DNA from: an uncultured Bacteroidales bacterium
Lineage (GTDB): Bacteria; Bacteroidota; Bacteroidia; Bacteroidales; UBA932
Direction of reading: 5' to 3'
Assembly: GCA_944325965.1 (NCBI GenBank)
Contig: CALVCB010000018.1
Location: 1-34,298, forward strand
DNA length: 34,298 bases
How positions within the stretch are numbered: position 1 is the first letter of the stretch; every line of letters begins with the position of its first letter. The notes under the pieces are model-generated. The model worked only from the letters and a program-made list of their open reading frames with translations. It had not been told where the DNA came from and made no database searches. Shown here piece after piece: positions 8,488-15,921 of the stretch. A program made the translations under genes and the position numbers.

Positions 8488-9942
8488 TCAGAAGCGGAAG
8501 TCACGCTGTCCGTCCACTATCTCCTTCAGGCGGAGGACTGTGAGTTCGCGGACTTTGCCGCTGCCGATGTGCTCCAGTTCCCTGCGGATGGCTTCCATTC
8601 CTTTGGCCCTGGTCTGCGCGGAGGCATAGTCCTGGAGGTATTCCATCAGGGTCATCAGGGCGTTGGGCTGGCAGCAGTCTGCTATCTTGCCGCGCTTGAC
8701 GAGGGACATGAACCTGTCACCGGTGCGTCCCTCCCGGTAGCATGCAGTACAGAAACTCGGTATATGGCCGGTGTCCAGCAGCCATCCGACTATTTCATCA
8801 AGTGTCCTCCTGTCGCTGACGTCGAACTGTGAGCTGTCTGCCTCATACGGGACTTCCTTGCCCGCCATCCTGTCCATGGCATCGGCATATCCTCCTACGC
8901 TGGTCTTCGAGCCTCCGCTGATCTGGGAGATGCCGAGCCCCAGCACCTTCTCCCTTACGGCTGCGGACTCCCTGGTGGAGATGATCATCCCGGTGTATGG
9001 CACTGCAAGCCGTATGACCGCTACAATGCGGCAGAAGACATCATCCGGGACCGCATCGGGGAAGTCCCCGGTGTCTATGCCGTCTGCAGGGCAGATCCTC
9101 GGTACGCTCACCGTGTGCGGTCCGACCCCGAAACGGGCCTCCAGATGCTCTGCGTGCATGATGAGCCCGGCCAGGTCGTACCTGAATGTGCCCAGGCCGA
9201 AAAGCACCCCTATCCCAACATCGTCTATCCCGCCCTGCATCGCCCGGTCCATTGCCTCGGTATGCCATGCATAGTCGCTTTTGGGACCGCTCGGGTGGAG
9301 GGCTTCGTAGTTCGCCTTGTTGTACGTCTCCTGGAACAGTATGTATGTCCCGATTCCCGCCTCCTTCAGCCTGCGGTAATTGTCCACCGTGGTCGCCGCG
9401 ATGTTTATGTTCACCCTGCGGATTGCCCCGTTGCGGTGGCGTGTGCCGTAGACGGTAGCGATGGAGTCAAGTATATATTCTATCGGGCTGTGTACGGGGT
9501 CTTCCCCGGATTCTATCGCCAGCCTCTTGTGCCCCATGTCCTGCAGGGCGATGACCTCTCTGCGTATCTCTTCCTGGGAGAGCCGCTTCCTGGGGATATG
9601 CCTGTTCTTTGCATGATACGGGCAGTATACGCAGCCGTTTATGCACCAGTCCGACAGGTAAAGGGGGGCGAACATCACAATCCTGTTGCCGTACAGCCTT
9701 GCTTTGATTTCTTTCGCGAGGCGGAACATGCGTTCGTTCAGGTCCGGCTGGTCACATTCCATCAGTACGGCCGCCTCGCGGTGGGTGAGGCCTCTGCATT
9801 CCGATGCTTTCCGTATTATGCCTTCTATCAGGCTGCGGTCGTTCCTGTGTGCGGCCGCGTATGCCAGTGTGTCGAGGATTTCCCCGTGGTTTATGAATTC
9901 TTCCGCCTTTTCCGAGGCGGGGTTATATGGTATGCTGTCCAT
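8488..9942 (-). CDS. hydG: [FeFe]-hydrogenase maturation radical SAM tyrosine lyase HydG
   Basis: A 484-residue radical SAM enzyme that cleaves tyrosine to p-cresol, CO and cyanide and delivers an Fe(CO)2(CN) synthon for the H-cluster. The SAM-binding cluster motif is Cys100-x3-Cys104-x2-Cys107 (CINGCVYC). The C-terminal auxiliary cluster motif is an exact C-x2-C-x22-C at Cys398, Cys401 and Cys424. Other family features are YLSDWC before the motif, AIESGEDP at about 142-149, and the RDFRF terminus. Length is typical. It begins 21 nt after hydE, so the two are co-transcribed. Confidence 0.95.
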   Translation of the reverse strand: MDSIPYNPASEKAEEFINHGEILDTLAYAAAHRNDRSLIEGIIRKASECRGLTHREAAVLMECDQPDLNERMFRLAKEIKARLYGNRIVMFAPLYLSDWCINGCVYCPYHAKNRHIPRKRLSQEEIRREVIALQDMGHKRLAIESGEDPVHSPIEYILDSIATVYGTRHRNGAIRRVNINIAATTVDNYRRLKEAGIGTYILFQETYNKANYEALHPSGPKSDYAWHTEAMDRAMQGGIDDVGIGVLFGLGTFRYDLAGLIMHAEHLEARFGVGPHTVSVPRICPADGIDTGDFPDAVPDDVFCRIVAVIRLAVPYTGMIISTRESAAVREKVLGLGISQISGGSKTSVGGYADAMDRMAGKEVPYEADSSQFDVSDRRTLDEIVGWLLDTGHIPSFCTACYREGRTGDRFMSLVKRGKIADCCQPNALMTLMEYLQDYASAQTRAKGMEAIRRELEHIGSGKVRELTVLRLKEIVDGQRDFRF

Positions 9943-9963
9943 GTGGTGGATTTTTTGTCGTGT

Positions 9964-11058
9964 TCATTCCTGTTCTTCCGGTCTCCCGGGCCTGTCTCCC
10001 CGGCTGACTGAGATATTGTATCCCGTTTTCCGGAGCTGTTCTTTCAGTTTTCCAATCCCTTCGGCCGCCTCTGTCCCGGAGCTGGCCTTATTGTCATAAA
10101 GCGAGTATCTTGCCCGGACGGAAGGAGGGGAGAGGTTGGGCATTATTACATTGGCTCCGGCGAGGATTCCTTTTTGATGGCCTTCGGGGTCGAGTGTGGC
10201 GAGGGCCGTCGTCGCGGGTATCAGGCTGTCAGGGAACATCAGCCTGAAGATGGATATGAGCTTCAGCGTCAGTTCGACAGCCTCTTCCTTATGGCTCTTG
10301 CCTTTCAGGATGGCTGTTTCGGAGTTCCAGTAGTCGGCGAATACGGTGTCCCTGTGCGGGATGAATGGGCCGAGGCCTATCATGTCAGGCCCGAATTTCC
10401 CTATGTAAATGATGTCCCCGATGATGCTGTCGATGCTCTGGAAAGGGCTTCCGACCATTATCCCGGTGCCGGTCTGGTATCCGTATCTTTTAAGCGTGTC
10501 GAGGCAGAGGAGCCTGTTTTCAAGCGACATCCCCGGCGGATGGAGCCTTGCGTAATGTCCCGGGTCATGCGTTTCATGCCGGAGCAGGTACCTTGACACC
10601 CCGGCTTGCCTGAATCTCCGGTAGGCCTCCTCAGTGCGCTCCCCGATGGAAAGGGTGATGGCGCAGTCCGGGAATTCCCTATGGATTGCCCGGCAGATGG
10701 CCTCTATCCTGCTGTCCTGCCCCAGGGGCGGTTCACCTCCCTGCAGGACGAAGGTCCGGAAGCCGAGCCCGTAGCCGAGACGGCAGCATTCCATTATCTC
10801 CTCTTCCGTGAGTGTGTATCTGGAGACGGCCCTGTTGCTCTTCCGGATTCCGCAGTAGAGACAGTCGTTGCGGCAGATGTTGCTGATTTCTATCAGCCCC
10901 CTGATGTATATGTCCCTTCCGAACCTCTCCACGGCGGTCTGCCTCGCCCTCTCATGCAGCCTGCCGACCGTCTGCGGGTCCTCACATAAAAGCAGGGACC
11001 TGTATTCACAGGCCTCGAGTATCCGTTTTTCATGCAGTTTGTCGACAAGTCTTTCCAT
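9964..11058 (-). CDS. hydE: [FeFe]-hydrogenase maturation radical SAM enzyme HydE
   Basis: From the ATG at 11058 the product is 364 residues, the normal size. The radical SAM motif Cys62-x3-Cys66-x2-Cys69 (CRNDCLYC) is preceded by IEISNIC. QGGEPP (106-111) and SIGERTEEAYRRF (about 137-149) follow, then the barrel strands MVGSPFQS and the GLGPFIPH segment typical of HydE. HydE acts on the HydG-derived iron synthon during assembly of the 2Fe subcluster. The frame stays open up to 11598, but that part overlaps the upstream transporter gene out of frame and has no family similarity. A second possible ATG at 11100 would overlap the transporter by 22 nt. The 20-nt gap supports the start chosen. Confidence 0.93.
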   Translation of the reverse strand: MERLVDKLHEKRILEACEYRSLLLCEDPQTVGRLHERARQTAVERFGRDIYIRGLIEISNICRNDCLYCGIRKSNRAVSRYTLTEEEIMECCRLGYGLGFRTFVLQGGEPPLGQDSRIEAICRAIHREFPDCAITLSIGERTEEAYRRFRQAGVSRYLLRHETHDPGHYARLHPPGMSLENRLLCLDTLKRYGYQTGTGIMVGSPFQSIDSIIGDIIYIGKFGPDMIGLGPFIPHRDTVFADYWNSETAILKGKSHKEEAVELTLKLISIFRLMFPDSLIPATTALATLDPEGHQKGILAGANVIMPNLSPPSVRARYSLYDNKASSGTEAAEGIGKLKEQLRKTGYNISVSRGDRPGRPEEQE

Positions 11059-11078
11059 GGCTTTGCTGGTTTCCGCTT

Positions 11079-11795
11079 TCAGACCGAGAAGAACAGCCAT
11101 ATCGAGGCTGTGATCATGACGGCGGCGACTATCTTGCGGAAATTCCTGCGCTTGATGTTGCGGATGTTCTTCATTGCTATGAAATTCCCTGCGGCCATGG
11201 CCACGCCTATGTATATGCCGTCCCTCAGGACGTGGATGTTCAGCAGGTCGAACTGTCCGTACATGACCATCTGCACCACATGCATCACTGTGGCTGAAGC
11301 CGCCTCCGTGGCGATATAGGCGACAGGGGAGAGCCCGAGGGTGAGGAACACTGCGCTGCTGACCGGTCCCGAGAGGCAGAGCAGCCCGTTTATGACACCG
11401 GATATGCCTCCTCCCGCAAGCATTGTCCAACGGGAGCGTGGAAGCCTGATCTTGTCGTACAGCTCCAGCAGGGCGAATATTATGAGCATAACGCTCAATA
11501 TCTTGGTCATCAATTCTTTGGGAACAACGACAAAGCCGTATGCCCCTAATACCGTGAGAGGAAGGGCCGGAATGAGGAAGCGGACAACCTGCCTCCATCT
11601 GATGGCCTTGAATCCGGCCCCCATGCGGAAGATGTTGCTCAGCAGCTGCGATACGGTAGCCATGGGCACAGCCGTTTCAATCCCGGAGAAAGACGTTATC
11701 AGAGGAAGCAGAATCAGGCTGCCTCCGAAACCCACGGTCCCGGAGATAAGGCCGGAGACGAGTCCGGCTGCTATCAGTATGATGTCTTCCAACAT
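11079..11795 (-). CDS. TSUP-family (TauE/SafE) membrane transporter
   Basis: A 238-residue integral membrane protein with about seven or eight hydrophobic helices and the two-repeat TSUP layout. The first repeat has GLISGTVGFGGSLILLP at about 15-31 and the second GGGISGVINGLLCLSGP. Family members move sulfite, organosulfonates or other small sulfur-containing anions; substrate cannot be read from the sequence. It lies 20 nt upstream of hydE and 18 nt downstream of the CDF gene, all on the same strand. It is therefore likely transcribed with the hydrogenase maturation genes, and a supporting role in sulfur supply or disposal is only inference. Confidence 0.85.
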   Translation of the reverse strand: MLEDIILIAAGLVSGLISGTVGFGGSLILLPLITSFSGIETAVPMATVSQLLSNIFRMGAGFKAIRWRQVVRFLIPALPLTVLGAYGFVVVPKELMTKILSVMLIIFALLELYDKIRLPRSRWTMLAGGGISGVINGLLCLSGPVSSAVFLTLGLSPVAYIATEAASATVMHVVQMVMYGQFDLLNIHVLRDGIYIGVAMAAGNFIAMKNIRNIKRRNFRKIVAAVMITASIWLFFSV

Positions 11796-11813
11796 TGTAT
11801 CGTCTTGACGGAC

Positions 11814-12764
11814 CTACTGTGTCTGCCCGGATTTTCCCGGACTTTTTTCCTCTACCCCGTACACGTCCTCCGGACAGGTCCCGTATGGCTCCAGATGGAC
11901 TACTATGTCGTATACCTCAGGTATGCTGCTGCGGATATTCTGTTCCACCCTGTTGGCCAGGGCATGGGCCTGTGAGAGGGTCATGTCCCCGCTTGCCTCC
12001 ACATCCAGTGTTATCATGTATTTCCCCCCGATGCTGCGAGAGCGTACCCTGTGCGGATTGCTTACCCCCTCGACAGTACTTATGGCATCGAATATTTTCT
12101 GGTATATGGAGGTGTCCTTCACCCCGTCCATCAGCTCTACATTCGAGTCCATGAATATCTTGATTGCGGAACGTATGATGAAGCAGCTGACCAGCAGGGC
12201 AGTAATGGAGTCGAATACAGGCATTTCCAGGACGAAGGAGAAGAACAGCCCGACGAGGACACTCAGGGAGATGATCACGTCGTTGCGCATGTTTATGCCG
12301 TTGGCAATCAGCATTGAAGAACCTGTTTTCCTTCCGGCGGATGTCTGGTAAAGGGACAGCAGGAGCTTGCATACTATCGACGCTGCCGTAACATATATTG
12401 CAATTGTGCCCGGCATTTCGCGAGGCTCCTTTGAAAACAGGTGGCCGACAGCGGAGAAGAGCATCTGGCCTCCGGCAAAGAAGATTACCATGGAGAGTAT
12501 CTTGGTGGCTATCGACTCTGCCTTGGCATACCCGTATGCGTATCTGGCATTCGGCCTCTTCTCCATTATCTTGGCTGTCACGGCGATGACTGCCGATACA
12601 GCTACATCGGACGCGGAGTCGATTCCGTCGCTCACGACCGCGGAACTTCCGCTGACGGCCCCTGCCACCAGCTTTGCCGCAGACAGGACCCCGTTCCCGA
12701 TGATGCTCCCGTAGGACGCCCGCAGTATCTGTTTCTGGATATTATGTTGTCCGGTACTTTCCAT
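11814..12764 (-). CDS. Cation diffusion facilitator transporter, probably Mn-type
   Basis: A 316-residue CDF protein with six predicted membrane helices and a C-terminal cytosolic domain containing GGKYMITLDVEASGDMTLSQAH-like features (about 245-266). The transport site in helix 2 is Asp49-x3-Asp53. In helix 5 the usual His-x3-Asp is replaced by Asn158-x3-Asp162. In characterised bacterial CDFs the DD plus N-x3-D arrangement marks manganese exporters such as MntE, whereas zinc/iron exporters of the FieF/YiiP type have His. The protein is therefore more likely a Mn2+ exporter than a zinc pump. It is 27 nt after the MFS gene and 18 nt before the TSUP gene. Confidence 0.85.
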   Translation of the reverse strand: MESTGQHNIQKQILRASYGSIIGNGVLSAAKLVAGAVSGSSAVVSDGIDSASDVAVSAVIAVTAKIMEKRPNARYAYGYAKAESIATKILSMVIFFAGGQMLFSAVGHLFSKEPREMPGTIAIYVTAASIVCKLLLSLYQTSAGRKTGSSMLIANGINMRNDVIISLSVLVGLFFSFVLEMPVFDSITALLVSCFIIRSAIKIFMDSNVELMDGVKDTSIYQKIFDAISTVEGVSNPHRVRSRSIGGKYMITLDVEASGDMTLSQAHALANRVEQNIRSSIPEVYDIVVHLEPYGTCPEDVYGVEEKSPGKSGQTQ

Positions 12765-12791
12765 AAGCAGGCTCTAAGATAGCGAAAAAAA

Positions 12792-14015
12792 TCATTCCGC
12801 GTTCGCGGGGCGTATGTCAGGAAGGAAGATTGCCACTATCCCGAGCAGCGGGAGCCACGTGCTTACCTTGAATATGAACTCTATGCCGGCAATGTCTGCA
12901 AGCCATCCGAAAAATGCGGAGCCTATGCCGCCGAGCCCGAACATGAGCCCGAAGAAGATACCTGCGACCATACCCACCTTGTCAGGTTTGAGGTCTGTGG
13001 CATAGACCACGATGGCGGAGAATGCGGAAGATATTACAAGCCCGGTGATTACAGACATTACAAACGTCCAGAAAAGGTTCAGATACGGCATTGCCAGGGT
13101 AAAAGGCGCCGCCCCGAGGATGGAGACCAGGATTACATATTTGCGGCCGAACCTGTCTCCGAGGAAGCCGCCTGCAAGGGTTCCGGCCGCGAAGGCTGCG
13201 AGGTATGCGAAAAGGCAGACCTGGGACTGCTGCACCGTGACGCCGAACTTTTCGATAAGGTAGAACGTGAAGTAGCTCGTCATGCAGGCGTTGAAGAAAT
13301 ATTTGGAGAAAATCATCAGCACGAGAATCCCCATTGCAATGCTTACAGTCCTGCCCGGCAGGCTGCATGCCCTCCGGAATACTTCTTTGCGTGTCGTCCT
13401 TATTTCATCAAGAAGCATGCTGTACCAGTGTCCTACCCTGGTCAGGAGCCCTGCCGCCAGCATTGCCGCCATGGCGAACCATCCTACGGCATGCTGTCCC
13501 GACGGTATGACTACAGCTGCGGCAAGGAGAGGGCCTATGGCGTTGCCTCCGTTACCGCCAACCTGGAAAATGGATTGCGCGAGGCTTTTCTTCCCTCCGG
13601 AGGCAAGCTGCGCCACCCTGGAAGCTTCAGGGTGGAAGACCGACGAGCCGCATCCGATGACCGCCACCGAAGCCAGGATCAGCATGAAGGTTGTCGAATA
13701 TGCGAGGGCAAGCAGGCCCAGCAGCATGAATCCCATTCCTGCAGCCATGAAATACGGCTGGGGATGCCGGTCTGCGTATCTCCCTATGAACGGCTGGAAA
13801 ACAGATGAAGTCATCTGGAATACCAGCGTGATGACGCCTATCTGTGCGAAGGTGAACCCGTAGTTCTCCTTAAGAAGCGGGTATATCGCCGGAATGACCG
13901 ACTGGATCATGTCGTTCAGCAGGTGGCAAAGCCCCATCGTGAACAGTATTGCATATGCCGTACCCCCTGTGATATGGGGATTGCCCTTTATCTTGTCAAG
14001 TATGCCGTGTATCAT
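12792..14015 (-). CDS. MFS transporter, fosmidomycin-resistance (Fsr)-like
   Basis: A 407-residue major facilitator with about twelve helices. The N-terminal motif GLCHLLNDMIQSVIPAIYPL and the helix-4 region GCGSSVFHPEASRVA are characteristic of the Fsr subgroup. The loop GRYADRHPQP and a second-half GGFLGDRFGRKY (MFS motif A-like) are also present. Fsr proteins export drugs or small organic molecules in proteobacteria; the natural substrate here is unknown. It heads the minus-strand run MFS-CDF-TSUP-hydE-hydG-hydF. A -7 element lies 20 nt upstream of the ATG. Confidence 0.87.
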   Translation of the reverse strand: MIHGILDKIKGNPHITGGTAYAILFTMGLCHLLNDMIQSVIPAIYPLLKENYGFTFAQIGVITLVFQMTSSVFQPFIGRYADRHPQPYFMAAGMGFMLLGLLALAYSTTFMLILASVAVIGCGSSVFHPEASRVAQLASGGKKSLAQSIFQVGGNGGNAIGPLLAAAVVIPSGQHAVGWFAMAAMLAAGLLTRVGHWYSMLLDEIRTTRKEVFRRACSLPGRTVSIAMGILVLMIFSKYFFNACMTSYFTFYLIEKFGVTVQQSQVCLFAYLAAFAAGTLAGGFLGDRFGRKYVILVSILGAAPFTLAMPYLNLFWTFVMSVITGLVISSAFSAIVVYATDLKPDKVGMVAGIFFGLMFGLGGIGSAFFGWLADIAGIEFIFKVSTWLPLLGIVAIFLPDIRPANAE

Positions 14016-14034
14016 GCACCGAATTTTCCGGCAG

Positions 14035-14042
14035 CAAAAATA
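14035..14042 (-). promoter_or_regulatory. -7 element upstream of the MFS-to-hydF run
   Basis: On the minus strand this reads TATTTTTG, matching TAnnTTTG, 20 nt upstream of the MFS start codon. No good -33 element is found at 19-21 bp, so confidence is limited. Confidence 0.45.
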
Positions 14043-14065
14043 ACAATATTCGGGTACAATTAAAA

Positions 14066-14096
14066 TTTCATGTATCCGGCCAGTTGATTAAATTTG
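14066..14096 (+). promoter_or_regulatory. Promoter of the metallophosphoesterase gene
   Basis: TAAATTTG at 14089-14096 fits the -7 consensus, with TTTC at 14066-14069 placed 19 bp upstream as the -33. The predicted start near 14102 lies downstream of the TTG at 14084, so that earlier start is not in the transcript. This supports the ATG at 14150. Confidence 0.5.
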
Positions 14097-14149
14097 CGGT
14101 CTGCCGGAAGGGCGGGGCAGCCTGCCGTACCGGTATTAAATCTCAGTCA

Positions 14150-15151
14150 ATGATGGAATTGTTGTTTGTCGCGGTAGCCCTTGTCTTTGTCAGTGCGGCT
14201 ATCATTATAGTACTGCTCGCAGTGGCAGGTGCCGCTGTCGCTTTCGGAGCAAGTTTCCAGTCCGTTTTCGTGAACGGGCTCTGGGTGCTCATTCTGCCTC
14301 CGCTTCTTATCCTGTACGGATACCTGTGGGGCCGCAGCTCCATAGCCGTGAACCGTCTTGAAATCTCATCGGAAAAGGTCCCTGCCTCATTCGGCGGCTA
14401 CAGGATTGTCCATATATCCGATATGCATCTGAGGTCATTCCGGGACAGGCCGCGTGTACTTTCCAGGATAATGGACATGGTGGCAACGGAAAATCCGGAC
14501 CTGATAGTGTTCAGCGGGGACCTTGTGACTACTCTCCCTGACGAGATCACGCCGTTCATGGATGAACTCAGGCGTCTCAGGGCGGCAGACGGGGTAGTCT
14601 CGGTGATGGGAAACCATGATTACTGCCCATACAACAAATGGGAATCCGACAGGGACCGCATAGCCGCCGTAGATTCTGTCCGCTCGAAGGAAAGGGCTCT
14701 CGGATGGCATCTTCTTGACAATGCCCATATCGACCTCGTCCGTGCCGGAGCGCCGGGCGGGGCCCCGGATACAATATCCGTCATCGGAGTGGAGAACATT
14801 TCAGCGATGAAGCAGTTCGAGTCACATGGAGACCTGGCCAAGGCAATGTCAGGGGCGGAAGGGGAGTTCAAGATCCTTGTCTCGCATGACCCGACCCACT
14901 GGAGGGCGGATGTCCTCGGAAGGACGGACATAGACCTGATGCTCTCCGGCCACACCCACAATGCCCAGCTGCGCCTTTTCGGCATTGAGCCGGACCGGCT
15001 GGTATTCAAGGAGAACAGCGGCCTCTATACGGAAGAGGGCGCTTCCGGTACGCAGCGTCTCTATGTCAATGACGGGCTCGGCACCACGCTTTTCCCTGCC
15101 CGTATCGGAGTGAAGGCGGAGATTACCGTATTCACTCTGGTGCATGAATGA
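14150..15151 (+). CDS. Membrane-anchored calcineurin-like metallophosphoesterase
   Basis: A 333-residue protein with two N-terminal hydrophobic helices (about residues 2-29 and 36-54) followed by a calcineurin-like phosphoesterase domain. All metal-binding blocks are present: HISDMH, FSGDLV, GNHDY, VSHDP and GHTHNAQ. Related YkuE/YaeI-type proteins hydrolyse phosphoesters, in some cases lipid pyrophosphates, at the membrane surface; the substrate here is not identifiable. The frame is open from a TTG at 14084, but the ATG at 14150 is chosen because the likely promoter overlaps the earlier codons. It converges with the Spy-like gene across a shared terminator. Confidence 0.88.
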   Translation: MMELLFVAVALVFVSAAIIIVLLAVAGAAVAFGASFQSVFVNGLWVLILPPLLILYGYLWGRSSIAVNRLEISSEKVPASFGGYRIVHISDMHLRSFRDRPRVLSRIMDMVATENPDLIVFSGDLVTTLPDEITPFMDELRRLRAADGVVSVMGNHDYCPYNKWESDRDRIAAVDSVRSKERALGWHLLDNAHIDLVRAGAPGGAPDTISVIGVENISAMKQFESHGDLAKAMSGAEGEFKILVSHDPTHWRADVLGRTDIDLMLSGHTHNAQLRLFGIEPDRLVFKENSGLYTEEGASGTQRLYVNDGLGTTLFPARIGVKAEITVFTLVHE

Positions 15152-15201
15152 CATGCAGGCTTTGTCCGCCGCAGAAAGACGATTTTTACATACTTTAAAG
15201 A

Positions 15202-15233
15202 GGCTGCATCAAAACATTCATTTTGATACAGCC
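15202..15233. terminator. Bidirectional hairpin terminator between convergent genes
   Basis: GGCTG-C-ATCAAAA pairs with TTTTGAT-A-CAGCC around a CATTCA loop: a 12-bp stem with one mismatch, lying between the phosphoesterase stop (15151) and the Spy-like gene stop (15258). The A/T-rich upper stem and near-symmetry make it usable from either strand. Confidence 0.65.
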
Positions 15234-15257
15234 CCTTGTCGTTCAGGTTTCTGTTAT

Positions 15258-15812
15258 CTATCTTACGCGGTTGCAGCATGGACGTTCAGGTCCGTTGCAT
15301 GGATGCGGCCCGTCGCAGTACGGACCTCCGCACGGTGCCGGCCTGCGGTCCGGACGGCGGAAGTCTCTGTTGAAATGCGGGCGCTGCATATCGTACACCT
15401 TCTGTATCTGTCGAGGGTTCAGGAACTTGCTGTATTCCTCATAGTATTTCACCTTGAGATCCAGCATTTTCTGGCTGCATTCGAGCCTGTTTCTGATGGC
15501 CTGGTCTATTTCCTTGTCGGTTTTCTGCTTTACCGTCTGTCCCGGCTCCTGCCCTTCCTGTGGCTTGTCCTCCGGCTTATAGCTCTGGAATATCGCATGC
15601 ATTTCCTTGAAATAGTTGCAGTATGTGTCGATGAACTGCGTACGTGTCGCGTCATCCAGTGCGAGTTCCCCTGCTATGTGTTCAGCGCGGATGGCGACAT
15701 GCTGTTCAGGGGTCATTTCCTGTTTCTGTCCGGTTTTCGGCTGGGCGACAACCGTTACGACGCACGCCGATATGGCTGCCGCCGTAATGATGATTCTGTG
15801 CAATGTCTTCAT
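15258..15812 (-). CDS. Spy/CpxP-like periplasmic helical protein with Cys-rich tail
   Basis: A 184-residue secreted protein. A signal peptide (MKTLHRIIITAAAISACVVTVVAQ) is followed by an alpha-helical region with two repeats of the Spy-like type: MTPEQHVAIRAEHIAGELAL near 33-52, and a helix ending YSKFLNPRQIQKVYDMQ near 131-147. Spy-like proteins act as periplasmic chaperones or metal-stress sensors. The last ~35 residues are rich in Arg, Pro, Gly, Cys and His, with five cysteines (PCGGPYC, HPC, PCC), which is not part of the core fold and could bind metal. It lies downstream of the transglutaminase gene but behind that gene's strong terminator, so it probably has its own promoter, which I could not locate. 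Confidence 0.65.
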   Translation of the reverse strand: MKTLHRIIITAAAISACVVTVVAQPKTGQKQEMTPEQHVAIRAEHIAGELALDDATRTQFIDTYCNYFKEMHAIFQSYKPEDKPQEGQEPGQTVKQKTDKEIDQAIRNRLECSQKMLDLKVKYYEEYSKFLNPRQIQKVYDMQRPHFNRDFRRPDRRPAPCGGPYCDGPHPCNGPERPCCNRVR

Positions 15813-15870
15813 ATCAAATAATTTAAAACCGATATATAAGACACCCGTACGGTAAAAAGGTTTATAAAAA

Positions 15871-15901
15871 AGGGTGAAAAAAAATCACTTTTTTCACCCT
15901 T
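15871..15901 (-). terminator. Rho-independent terminator of the transglutaminase-like gene
   Basis: On the minus strand AGGGTGAAAAAA and TTTTTTTTCACCCT form a long stem with a very short loop, immediately followed by a T-run (TTTTTT). It begins 20 nt after the stop codon at 15922. Confidence 0.8.
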
Positions 15902-15921
15902 CAAATGTCTTTCTTTGAACA

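Noticed and set aside
9115-10011. A 298-residue plus-strand ORF
   Set aside because: It lies entirely antisense to hydG (whose Cys motifs are certain), has no recognisable domain and no promoter; it is a GC-driven shadow frame.
9964-11598. A 544-residue open frame that would make HydE a fusion with a long N-terminal extension
   Set aside because: The extra 180 residues run out of frame through the TSUP transporter gene, are His/Arg/Pro-rich and resemble no domain; HydE similarity begins at the ATG at 11058.
14084-14149. TTG start extending the metallophosphoesterase by 22 residues
   Set aside because: The best -7 element (14089-14096) lies downstream of that TTG, so it would not be in the mRNA.
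15144-15821. A 225-residue plus-strand ORF covering the Spy-like gene
   Set aside because: Antisense to a gene with a clear signal peptide and flanking terminators; the plus-strand product shows no family and starts inside the phosphoesterase gene.
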